Assembly: GCA_903893935.1 (NCBI GenBank)
Contig: CAITOD010000046.1
Location: forward strand, 1-18,483
Source of the DNA: an uncultured Sphingomonadales bacterium
GTDB lineage: Bacteria > Pseudomonadota > Alphaproteobacteria > Sphingomonadales > Sphingomonadaceae
Length of the DNA: 18,483 nt
Reading direction: 5' to 3'
A model generated the notes under the pieces. It saw only the letters and a list, made by a program, of their open reading frames with translations. It had not been told where the DNA came from and made no database searches. The translations under genes and the position numbers were made by a program. Shown here one piece after another: positions 8,083 through 15,420 of this stretch. The first letter of the stretch is position 1, and every line of letters begins with the position of its first letter.

Positions 8083-8790
8083 ATGGACTTGTCCAAACTT
8101 CTCACGATCCTGACCCGGCCGGGCCTTGCGCGGATCGCGCTGACCCGGCGGATTGCCGCTGGCGTCGAACATTTTGCGGTGATCGACTACACGGCGGCCG
8201 ATCTGCTGATCGATGTCGGCGCAAACAAAGGCCAGTTCAGTCTGGCGTTCCGTGCCCGCCGGCCGGCCGCAGCGATCGTCGCTTTCGAACCGATCCCGAG
8301 CGAGGCAGACCGTTTCGAGGATATCTTCCGCAGCGATCCCCGCGTTTCGCTCCACCGCGTCGCCTTGTCCGACACGCGGACCCGCACGCAGTTTCATGTC
8401 ACCGATCGCAAGGACAGTTCGTCGCTGCTGCCCGCAGGCGAGCACCAGACTGCCATCTTTGGCGTGCGCCATGCCGAAACGATCGACGTCGACGTTCATC
8501 GGCTCGACGATTATGTCGATGCTACGGCCCTGCCCGACCGCACGCTGCTCAAACTCGATGTGCAAGGCGCCGAACTCAATGTGCTGCACGGCTGCCAGGC
8601 AATCGACCGCTTCCGCTTCATTTACCTCGAAGTGTCATTCCTGCCGCTCTATGACGGGCAGAGCCTGTTCGGCGAGATCTACGCGCATCTCGTGGCGAAC
8701 GGGTTCGAATTGATCGGGCTGTTCAATCAGGTGTTCCGCGCCGACATCGGCCCGGTGCAGGCCGACGCGCTGTTCCAGCGCAAGGCATGA
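8083..8790 (+). CDS. FkbM-family SAM-dependent methyltransferase
   Basis: Predicted S-adenosylmethionine-dependent O-methyltransferase of the FkbM family, likely adding a methyl group to a sugar of the repeat unit. The SAM-binding motif I is LLIDVGANKGQF (41-52). The acidic post-motif FEPIPSEADRF follows, and LLKLDVQGAELNVLHG is the characteristic FkbM mid-to-late motif. From ATG 8083, with GGA at 8072-8074 eight bases upstream, the protein is 235 residues, a usual length. The frame also opens at TTG 8062, with no good ribosome site. It lies 24 bases after the TPR-like gene and its last codons run into the ATGA at 8787, consistent with one operon. The acceptor sugar is unknown. Confidence 0.9.
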   Translation: MDLSKLLTILTRPGLARIALTRRIAAGVEHFAVIDYTAADLLIDVGANKGQFSLAFRARRPAAAIVAFEPIPSEADRFEDIFRSDPRVSLHRVALSDTRTRTQFHVTDRKDSSSLLPAGEHQTAIFGVRHAETIDVDVHRLDDYVDATALPDRTLLKLDVQGAELNVLHGCQAIDRFRFIYLEVSFLPLYDGQSLFGEIYAHLVANGFELIGLFNQVFRADIGPVQADALFQRKA

Positions 8791-8803
8791 CCGGGCAGCC
8801 AAC

Positions 8804-8809
8804 AGGAGG
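8804..8809 (+). promoter_or_regulatory. Ribosome binding site that decides a TTG start
   Basis: A full AGGAGG at 8804-8809 stands 7 bases before TTG 8817. It lies inside the extension that would be translated from ATG 8787, which itself has no good site. This argues that the epimerase starts at TTG 8817. Confidence 0.7.
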
Positions 8810-8816
8810 ACGCCCT

Positions 8817-9830
8817 TTGCGCAAAGTTCTGGTTACCGGTTCGGCCGGGTTCATCGGGTTTCATCTGTGCCGGCTGCTGCTCGACGAAGGCTTCGACGTG
8901 GTCGGGTTCGATGCAATGACCGACTATTACGATGTCAATCTCAAGCGCCGCCGCCATGCCATGCTGCACCAGTCGGCGCGGTTTCGCTGTGTCGAGGCGC
9001 GGCTCGAAGATCACGCCGCGCTGTCGGCGCTGTTCGCGGCCGAACACCCCGAAATCGTGGTCCATCTCGCAGCGCAGGCGGGCGTGCGCTACAGCCTGGA
9101 AAACCCGCGTTCGTATCTCGAAAGCAATCTGGTCGGCACATTCAATGTGCTCGAATGCGCGCGCGAACACGCGGTCGCGCACACGCTGATGGCATCGACG
9201 TCGTCGGTCTATGGCGCCAACACGGTGATGCCTTATGCGGAAAAGCACCCGACCGATCATCCGCTGACGTTCTACGCCGCGACCAAGAAATCGACCGAGA
9301 TCATCGCGCACAGCTATGCCCATCTGTGGTCGATGCCGGTCACCATGTTCCGCTTTTTCACGGTCTATGGCCCGTGGGGACGGCCCGACATGGCGCTGTA
9401 CAAGTTCGTCAAGGGCATCCTCGAAGGCACCCCGATCGACATTTACAACCACGGCGACATGTACCGCGATTTTACCTATGTCACCGATCTGGTGCGCGGG
9501 ATCAGGCTGCTGATCGATGCCGTTCCGCAGCGCCCCGAAGACCCGGACACCACGCCCGAATGGGATACGCTGAGCCCGGTCGCACCCTTCCGTGTGGTCA
9601 ATATCGGCAATTCGGACAAAGTACGGCTGACCGATTTCATCGACGCGATCGAAGCCGAATGCGGACAGGCCGCGATCCGCAATTACATGGGCATGCAAAA
9701 AGGCGATGTGCCCGCGACCTGGGCCGATGCCACGCAATTGCGCGAATTGACCGGCTATGCCCCGGCGACCCCGTTCCGCGAAGGCATTGCCGAATTTGTC
9801 CGCTGGTACCGCGATTATTTCAATGTCTGA
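8817..9830 (+). CDS. UDP-glucuronate 4-epimerase-like NAD-dependent epimerase
   Basis: Short-chain dehydrogenase/epimerase that most likely interconverts UDP-glucuronate and UDP-galacturonate, supplying galacturonic acid to the polymer. From TTG 8817 it is 337 residues and opens with KVLVTGSAGFIG (Rossmann GxxGxxG, residues 8-14), exactly as in this family. The catalytic residues are visible as TSSVYG (S129/S130) and YAATKK (Y153, K157). FRFFTVYGPWGRPDMALYKF and the DMYRDFTYV stretch are characteristic of the CapI/LpsL group of UDP-glucuronate 4-epimerases rather than GalE or RmlB. ATG 8787, overlapping the previous gene as ATGA, would add ten residues. No UDP-glucose dehydrogenase gene to make the substrate is in the window, so it must lie elsewhere. 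Confidence 0.88.
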   Translation: MRKVLVTGSAGFIGFHLCRLLLDEGFDVVGFDAMTDYYDVNLKRRRHAMLHQSARFRCVEARLEDHAALSALFAAEHPEIVVHLAAQAGVRYSLENPRSYLESNLVGTFNVLECAREHAVAHTLMASTSSVYGANTVMPYAEKHPTDHPLTFYAATKKSTEIIAHSYAHLWSMPVTMFRFFTVYGPWGRPDMALYKFVKGILEGTPIDIYNHGDMYRDFTYVTDLVRGIRLLIDAVPQRPEDPDTTPEWDTLSPVAPFRVVNIGNSDKVRLTDFIDAIEAECGQAAIRNYMGMQKGDVPATWADATQLRELTGYAPATPFREGIAEFVRWYRDYFNV

Positions 9831-9890
9831 ACGCGCGACCCGGATGCCCGGGCCATTGCCGGCCCTGTCTGCTCCGCCGGGAGCCGGGCG

Positions 9891-11192
9891 ATGTTGAACA
9901 TTCGGCGCAATGTCATTTTCAGCTTTATCGAGATATCCACCAACACCCTGCTGACATTCATCAGCTATCGGCTGGTGCTGCGGCTGGGCGGGTTCGAACT
10001 GCTGGGCATCTGGTCGGCGCTGCTCGCGTGGATCGGCCTCAGCCGGCTGGGCGATTTCGGACTGGGCGGCGCGGCGACACGGTTTGTTGCCGCACTTGAC
10101 GTGCGATCGGATCGCGAGCGCATCTGCCGCTATATCGATACCGCGATCATCAGCAACGCGGTGCTGATCAGCGCGCTGACGTTTCTGAGTTACCTTGCGG
10201 TCTCGCACTGGCTGGTGCTTGCCGTCGGCGCGGCCAACGTCGCGGTGGCACAACCCGCCCTGCCCTGGCTGATGGCAGCGGTGATTGCCACCAATCTGTG
10301 CCTGATCATCACCAGCTCGCTGTTTTCGCTGCATCTTGGCTATATCCGGTCGATCATCATGATCAGCGGCAATGTGCTGCAGCTGGGCCTCGTCGTGTGG
10401 CTGGTACCGCGTTATGGCCTGCCCGGGTTTGCGGGTGCGCAGATCATCCAGTACAGCTTTGCCGGCGTGGTTGCGTGGATCGCGATCTGCGTCCAGCTCG
10501 GCAAATTGCGCTTGCCGTTCGCCTTTCGCTGGGTGGTCTTGCGCGAAATGCTCAATGTCAGCATGATGCTGCAGGCCGCAAATATTGCCAATGGGCTGTT
10601 CGAGCCGCTTTCGAAAGTCATGGTCAGCCATTTTGGCGGCATGCAGATGCAGGGACTGTTCGAAGCGGCATATAAAACGGTTTGGACTGCACGAAATATT
10701 TCATCCAATACGGCAACAGCTGTCATTCCGGCGATTACGCGCTATGTCCAGACCGATATTCCTGCCGCACAGCGACTGTATTTTCAGACCAGGCGCAATA
10801 TCGTCGTCTCGATGGCACTCATTCTGGGTGGAGTTGTTGTTGCTTCGCCGGTGATTTCGCTGTTATGGTTCAAGGCGCTCAACGTGCGCTTTGTCGAATT
10901 TGTTGCGCTCCTGGCCATAGGTTGCGCATTTGGAGGGTGGTGTACACCGGCCTACAATCTCGGTCAGGCAACGGGCAAGCTCAAGGGCGTCGTGATTACC
11001 ATGGTGGCGAGTGATGTGCTGTTGCTGGCCGGCGGGCTGGGTTTCGGTCTGGCCGGCATGCCCTTCATGATTGTCGTGGCGACGACGGCCGGCATGATCC
11101 TGACCAGCGTGATGGTCATCCGTTTTAACGAACCGCTGATCGGGCTGCGCGGGGCGTCGTTCGGGGGTCTCTTCGGGGCGCGCGCGCGATGA
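9891..11192 (+). CDS. Wzx-like polysaccharide repeat-unit flippase
   Basis: A 433-residue membrane protein of the polysaccharide transport/MATE-like superfamily, expected to flip lipid-linked repeat units across the inner membrane. About twelve hydrophobic segments are spread evenly, with the family-typical start (LGGFELLGIWSALLAW followed by LGDFGLGGAATRF). GGGAG at 9879-9883 is 7 bases before ATG 9891, 60 bases after the epimerase gene. The last part overlaps the next gene as ATGA. Bases of about 10650-10930 are markedly less GC-rich than the surroundings (28 of 60 in 10681-10740), a mosaic pattern often seen in flippase genes. Substrate specificity cannot be read. Confidence 0.87.
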   Translation: MLNIRRNVIFSFIEISTNTLLTFISYRLVLRLGGFELLGIWSALLAWIGLSRLGDFGLGGAATRFVAALDVRSDRERICRYIDTAIISNAVLISALTFLSYLAVSHWLVLAVGAANVAVAQPALPWLMAAVIATNLCLIITSSLFSLHLGYIRSIIMISGNVLQLGLVVWLVPRYGLPGFAGAQIIQYSFAGVVAWIAICVQLGKLRLPFAFRWVVLREMLNVSMMLQAANIANGLFEPLSKVMVSHFGGMQMQGLFEAAYKTVWTARNISSNTATAVIPAITRYVQTDIPAAQRLYFQTRRNIVVSMALILGGVVVASPVISLLWFKALNVRFVEFVALLAIGCAFGGWCTPAYNLGQATGKLKGVVITMVASDVLLLAGGLGFGLAGMPFMIVVATTAGMILTSVMVIRFNEPLIGLRGASFGGLFGARAR

Positions 11193-12229
11193 CTTCGCGA
11201 CCCGCTGCGCCGGGCGACCGGGCCGAAAACGCTGTCCGCGTTCTGGATCTGGCGACCACCGATGAGGGGCATCGCGGCGGCTATCTGGCGTTTATCAGCC
11301 GGCTTTACAGCGTGCAGGTGGTGCCTTTCAGCTGGGTCGCAGCGCTGACGCGCCGGCCGGTGCTGATTCCGATGATCGAGGAATCGTTCGTCAGATATGT
11401 CGCCACAGCGTTGCTGCGCAGCATGTTTGGCCAGCGCACGGTCGGTTTGCTGTTCCGGCCCAAGCCTGCGCTCGAGGGGAAGACTTTGCGGCTGCGCGGC
11501 AAGCGCTGGGCCCTGCGACTGCTGCGACAACTGGGTCCGGTGCGCACGCTGACGATCCTGCCGTTTACGGTCGAGCCGCGCTTCGCGACGATTGCCGACG
11601 ACTGGATCTATGACTTCGAAGTCTGGGATCTGGTGGGCGAAGGCGCGCTTGGCGACCGCGCGGATGGGCCGCTTGCCGACAAAATCCGCGCAGCTGCCGC
11701 CGGGCGCAAAGTGTGTTGCGCCATCGGGCGACAGGATGTGGACAAAGGGTTTGACCAGTTCGCCGCAGTCTATGGCGCTTCACCGGCGTTGCAGGCGGGC
11801 ATGCTGTTTGCCTTTGGCGGCAAAGTGATCCCCGACCTGCTCGGGACTTCGGCAGAATTTGCGGCCAACGGCGGCTTTGCGCTGCCCGAATACATTACCA
11901 ACGAACAATTGCTCGATCTCTATGCCAGCGCCGATCTGATCTGGTGCGTCTATGCGGCGGGCTATGACCAGGCATCGGGCGTGCTCGGCCGGGCCATGCA
12001 ACTGGGCATACCGGTGGTCGTGCGCCAGGGCTCGCTGATCCATCGCCTGTGCGAACTCGAAGGCGTTGGCCATCTCGCTTTCGACCAGACCACAAGCCCG
12101 GCAGATTTCCTGCGCGTGGCCGGGCACAAGGATAGCATGCGCGCCGGCAAACGCGCCGCGTTGCACCGCAGCGAAAGCTTGCGGCGGCTCAGCGACGCGC
12201 TTGGCGTGCAACCCCGGCAAGCATCCTGA
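11189..12229 (+). CDS. Glycosyltransferase, GT-B-like (probable)
   Basis: A 346-residue soluble protein starting in the ATGA overlap with the flippase gene, which implies translational coupling. The C-terminal half resembles the nucleotide-sugar domain of GT-B enzymes: KVCCAIGRQDVDKGFDQF (about 170-190), ALPEYITNEQLLDLYASADL, and AGYDQASGVLGRAMQLGIPV where GT4 enzymes carry their donor-site loop. The N-terminal half is weakly recognisable. It would add one sugar to the lipid-linked repeat unit on the cytoplasmic side. Donor and linkage are unknown. Its last 41 bases overlap the 3' end of the minus-strand polymerase gene. Confidence 0.72.
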   Translation: MTSRPAAPGDRAENAVRVLDLATTDEGHRGGYLAFISRLYSVQVVPFSWVAALTRRPVLIPMIEESFVRYVATALLRSMFGQRTVGLLFRPKPALEGKTLRLRGKRWALRLLRQLGPVRTLTILPFTVEPRFATIADDWIYDFEVWDLVGEGALGDRADGPLADKIRAAAAGRKVCCAIGRQDVDKGFDQFAAVYGASPALQAGMLFAFGGKVIPDLLGTSAEFAANGGFALPEYITNEQLLDLYASADLIWCVYAAGYDQASGVLGRAMQLGIPVVVRQGSLIHRLCELEGVGHLAFDQTTSPADFLRVAGHKDSMRAGKRAALHRSESLRRLSDALGVQPRQAS

Positions 12230-13658
12230 CACCGGGTCGCCGGCGCGCCATGTTGGCGAAACGTTCGGGCATGGCGGCCGGGCGCATTTTCGCCACGGTC
12301 AGCATCACCGCCATCGTGATGACGAATTTCGGCGTGTAGATCCCGCCATACGTGATGCAATAGCCCAGAAACGCGAGAACGACGGGCAGTCGCGGTTTGG
12401 CGACATCGGATCGGAACAGGCGCCATAGCGCCAAAAGCACGATCCCGGTGCCCACCGCGCCGAAATACATCGGCACGGCGGCATAGGCGTTGTTGATGCT
12501 CTGGTGCCATTCGGTCTCGGTCGCTTCCAGCGGCACCCCGAACGACAGGTATGTCGAAATGATGGTATTCTTGACCAGCGCGATGCTGCCCGCGCCGATC
12601 CCGAACAAGGGATACCGCTGCAGCACGGCAATGGCCACGGCGATTGCGCCATAGGTGCGGTAAGTCGTGCTGTAGTCGTCACCCGACAGCGCCGCATTGA
12701 AGCGCGAGGCGATTACGCCTGCCCCCACCACGACAATCAGCGACAGCGCGCCAAAAATGCCAAGCGTGACCCAGAACGACGAGACCGAACGAAACCGGCC
12801 AAGCGCGCGGTCGGTGTAAACCGCCAGCACGATCGGGGGTATCGCCAGCAAGATGATCGGACTGCGGATAATGATGGCAGCCAGCACCGTGAACATCAGC
12901 GCAACCAGGTAGCGCCTGAAATCGTTCCCGGTCCAGACGTAGCCAATCACCATCAGCATCGCGCTGGTCGCGACATAGGATGGTTCCGACGTGAAAAGTT
13001 TCGGGCGATATCCACCCAGCGTGTCCTCGCGGTTGGCCAGCGCGTCGAGATCCAGATCGTACCCGTATATCTTCAGATAACCGAGCATGAGCGTGTGCGC
13101 TTGCGGCAGGATGACTTCCACAAAGATCAGCACGAGGAAGACCGGCAGCGCAATGGCGAGGAATTTGTGCAACCGGTTGCGCCCGCATCGCGCAAGCACC
13201 CAGGCCGCGACAAAGCCCATCAGCGCGCTGAACCCGGTCTGGCCCGCGCCGATCAGGCGCACAATCGCGTAATAAAGCGGATTGGGCGCCAGCACACCCA
13301 TCACCAGCACGAACAGCGACGGCAACAGCACGAAGCGCACCGTCCGGCCGGTCACGACGCCAGGATGAAACAGCAGCAAGGCCAGGCCCGGCAGCGCCGA
13401 AACCATCGGAAATGCCGCCGTTTCCGAAAGCCTGATCGGGATATCGACGTAGACCCCTGCGAAAAACAGCAGCGTCGCGAACCAGAAATAGGTCGAGATG
13501 CGCCGATACGGTGCGGGGTAAGGCAGAATCTGGTCTCGCGACGCGAGGGTTTCGCGGATCCAGACCGTCGCGCGCAATCCGCGCACCGCAGACTTTGCCT
13601 GCAACGGCTGGCCCCGGCGGCCAGGCTGCGGCAGGGGGCGGGGAGACGGGGCGATCAT
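12189..13658 (-). CDS. Wzy-like polysaccharide polymerase (O-antigen polymerase-like membrane protein)
   Basis: A 489-residue polytopic inner-membrane protein with roughly ten to twelve hydrophobic segments from about residue 55 onward. A periplasmic-type loop contains LFTSEPSYVA (E225); an SEPS motif of this kind is common in Wzy/EpsG-type polymerases. The last hydrophobic segments are followed by a basic tail. It probably polymerises repeat units made by this locus. The frame stays open to 13799, but the extra 47 residues are Arg/Cys-rich and unlike protein. ATG 13658 with GAGG ten bases upstream is preferred. It is the only reverse-strand gene and faces the main operon tail to tail with a 41-base overlap, so it must be transcribed from its own promoter in the 13659-13962 region. 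Confidence 0.8.
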   Translation of the reverse strand: MIAPSPRPLPQPGRRGQPLQAKSAVRGLRATVWIRETLASRDQILPYPAPYRRISTYFWFATLLFFAGVYVDIPIRLSETAAFPMVSALPGLALLLFHPGVVTGRTVRFVLLPSLFVLVMGVLAPNPLYYAIVRLIGAGQTGFSALMGFVAAWVLARCGRNRLHKFLAIALPVFLVLIFVEVILPQAHTLMLGYLKIYGYDLDLDALANREDTLGGYRPKLFTSEPSYVATSAMLMVIGYVWTGNDFRRYLVALMFTVLAAIIIRSPIILLAIPPIVLAVYTDRALGRFRSVSSFWVTLGIFGALSLIVVVGAGVIASRFNAALSGDDYSTTYRTYGAIAVAIAVLQRYPLFGIGAGSIALVKNTIISTYLSFGVPLEATETEWHQSINNAYAAVPMYFGAVGTGIVLLALWRLFRSDVAKPRLPVVLAFLGYCITYGGIYTPKFVITMAVMLTVAKMRPAAMPERFANMARRRPGVRMLAGVARQARR

Positions 13659-13962
13659 GTGCGGTTTGCCTCGCTGGCACGGCCTCGTCCAAGGCCCGCC
13701 GAAGTGTCGAATTGCGCGATGGCGCTTTGCACGACAACAAGGGGGTTGCGCAACCCGTCGCGCCCAACACCCTGACGCAAAAGCCTGCCCATCCCGCATC
13801 CAGTCCCGGCCAGCGGCCCTGCGAGTCCGGCCCGAACCAAACTCTTACAAATTAATACACAAAACCATGGCCCGAGGGATTACATACTCGACGGCATGAT
13901 GCGCACGCGCTAACGCCTCGCCCAGCATGAATTTGCGCTGAACAAACAAGGAAACCCAGGCC
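13659..13962. promoter_or_regulatory. Divergent intergenic region between polymerase and beta-helix operon
   Basis: These 304 bases separate the minus-strand polymerase start from the plus-strand beta-helix gene and should contain both promoters. They include the palindrome at 13743-13756 and an A/T-rich patch at about 13839-13868. I could not find a -35/-10 pair on either strand that I would defend. Short open frames here are low-complexity, Arg-rich and lack ribosome sites. Confidence 0.5.
13743..13756. promoter_or_regulatory. Perfect 14-base palindrome, possible operator
   Basis: GGGTTGC/GCAACCC is a perfect inverted repeat with no spacer, centred between 13749 and 13750. It lies 85 bases from the polymerase start and about 206 from the beta-helix start, in the only divergent promoter region of the window. 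A dimeric regulator could bind it. A chance palindrome in GC-rich DNA is the alternative. Confidence 0.35.
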
Positions 13963-15420
13963 TTGCGCTCGCTTTCCCGCCGTAAACTCATCGCTGCCAG
14001 CGCCACGGGCGGATTGACCGCACTGGGCACCGGCCTGCCCCTCGCGACAGCACCGTCTGCCGCATCGGCGACACCGGCGGGTGCGCCGGCGCACGACGGT
14101 GTGATCCGCGTCGAAGCGTTTGGCGCGGTTGCCGACGGCAAAACCGATTGCACACAAGCCTTTCTGAATGCGATCGCAGCGGCGGCTTCAGCCATCAATG
14201 TTGCTGGCGAATATCGGGCGATGCCGATTGTCCTTGCGGCCGGCGCCTATCGCCTTACCCAGCCGATCCATTTTTCGCACACGTGCATGGCTCTGTCGGG
14301 GGCAGGGCATCAGAACACCGTGCTGCTGATCGACCACGATGGCCCGGGCTTGGTGGTCGACAGCGGCGGCAATTGCGATTTTCGCGGGTTTGGCCTTGAT
14401 GCAAGCCTGGCGCGACGCGCCGGCACAACCGGCGACGGCGTGGTCTGCGCGCCGCTGGCGGGAAGCAATTTTTCCTATCTGGTCAGTTTTGTCGATGTTT
14501 CGGTGATGTACCAGCCGGGCAACGGCTTTACCATCTACGCGCCCGAAGCCTACCGGATGGAAAACGTCTTCGCGTCGCACAACAAGGGCGATGGCTGTCT
14601 GCTCGATGCGCGCCAACTCGAAAATATCTGCAACCTGATCGATTTTGCCCGCTTCAGCTACAACGGCGGCTATGGGCTGCATGCGATCAATGTCGCCAAT
14701 TCGATCTTTTCGCGCGTCGAATGCCTCGACAACCGCGGGCCTGCCCAGTTTCGCGTCGAAGGCAATTACAACACGATCGCGCATACCGATTGCGAAGCGG
14801 GCACGGTCTATACCGGCAATGCCCCGGTGATCGGTCTGATCCTGTCGGGCAAAGGCAATATCGTCCAGATGGGCGATTTCTACCATTTGTCGAACGCGAT
14901 TTCGCTGCAGGCCGCGCACGATTGCCGCGTGCTGATGCCCAAGATCGAAGGCGAGCGGAACCTGCCGATGCAGATCGGCATCGACATCGGCGCCGATTGC
15001 ACGCGCAATATCGTCGACTATGTCGATGGCAATCTGACCACGCTGCGCGTGCGCGATCGCGGGACCGCCAACCGGGTCACGATGGGGGGGATCGCGCCAT
15101 TGGCCGATGCCGCGACAATCGCGCTTCCGCAGCATGCATCGGCGCGGGTCGTCCCCGATCTCGCGCTGGGCCACACCGTGCATCTCGTGGTCGATGGCCT
15201 GATGCATGTCGCGCCACCGGTGAACGCACCGGCCGGCGCGCTGTTCACGCTGGTGATCGACACGCAGGCGCACGGCTTGCGCGCGCTGACCTTTGCCGAG
15301 GCCTATCGTGCCATGGGCGACTTTGTCGCCGCGCATGCCGATCGTCGCTATGTCACGTGCGCGTTCGTCGCGACGGGCGACGGCCGATGCCTGCCGCACG
15401 CCATGTTCAGTTACGATTGA
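13963..15420 (+). CDS. Tat-exported right-handed beta-helix protein (pectate-lyase-3-like)
   Basis: A 485-residue secreted protein. The N terminus MRSLSRRKLIAA has a twin-arginine motif (R6-R7), then a hydrophobic region and a likely cleavage near residue 36, so export by Tat in folded form is predicted. Residues of about 48-73 carry the Pectate_lyase_3 opening VEAFGAVADGKTDCTQAF. The central part (about 110-370) has the irregular short beta repeats rich in Asn, Gly and Val expected of a beta helix. The C-terminal 90 residues look like a separate beta domain. The start is TTG 13963: an in-frame stop sits at 13939-13941 and AAGGA lies at 13948-13952. It may cleave, modify or bind the polysaccharide; no catalytic residues can be named. 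Its stop overlaps the next gene as TGATG. Confidence 0.83.
   Translation: MRSLSRRKLIAASATGGLTALGTGLPLATAPSAASATPAGAPAHDGVIRVEAFGAVADGKTDCTQAFLNAIAAAASAINVAGEYRAMPIVLAAGAYRLTQPIHFSHTCMALSGAGHQNTVLLIDHDGPGLVVDSGGNCDFRGFGLDASLARRAGTTGDGVVCAPLAGSNFSYLVSFVDVSVMYQPGNGFTIYAPEAYRMENVFASHNKGDGCLLDARQLENICNLIDFARFSYNGGYGLHAINVANSIFSRVECLDNRGPAQFRVEGNYNTIAHTDCEAGTVYTGNAPVIGLILSGKGNIVQMGDFYHLSNAISLQAAHDCRVLMPKIEGERNLPMQIGIDIGADCTRNIVDYVDGNLTTLRVRDRGTANRVTMGGIAPLADAATIALPQHASARVVPDLALGHTVHLVVDGLMHVAPPVNAPAGALFTLVIDTQAHGLRALTFAEAYRAMGDFVAAHADRRYVTCAFVATGDGRCLPHAMFSYD

Noticed and set aside
9850..9865. Small inverted repeat GGGCC-ATTGCC-GGCCC between epimerase and flippase genes
   Set aside because: The stem is only five pairs and lacks a T run, and the gap is just 60 bases within an evident operon, so it is not a credible terminator.
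8727..10631. 634-codon minus-strand open frame opposite the epimerase and flippase genes
   Set aside because: It spans two well-supported genes in the opposite strand, has shadow-type composition, and no motifs.
12504..13775. 423-codon plus-strand open frame opposite the minus-strand polymerase
   Set aside because: The minus-strand frame has a clear polytopic membrane profile; this frame is Arg/Gln/His-rich with no hydrophobic pattern.
13657..13899. 80-codon plus-strand frame in the divergent intergenic region
   Set aside because: Arg-rich composition, no ribosome site and no hydrophobic or domain pattern; likely a chance frame in GC-rich DNA.
14721..15419. Long upstream extension of the GT4 reading frame
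   Set aside because: It runs antiphase through the beta-helix gene with Arg-rich sequence. The GT4 family N terminus starts exactly at ATG 15420.
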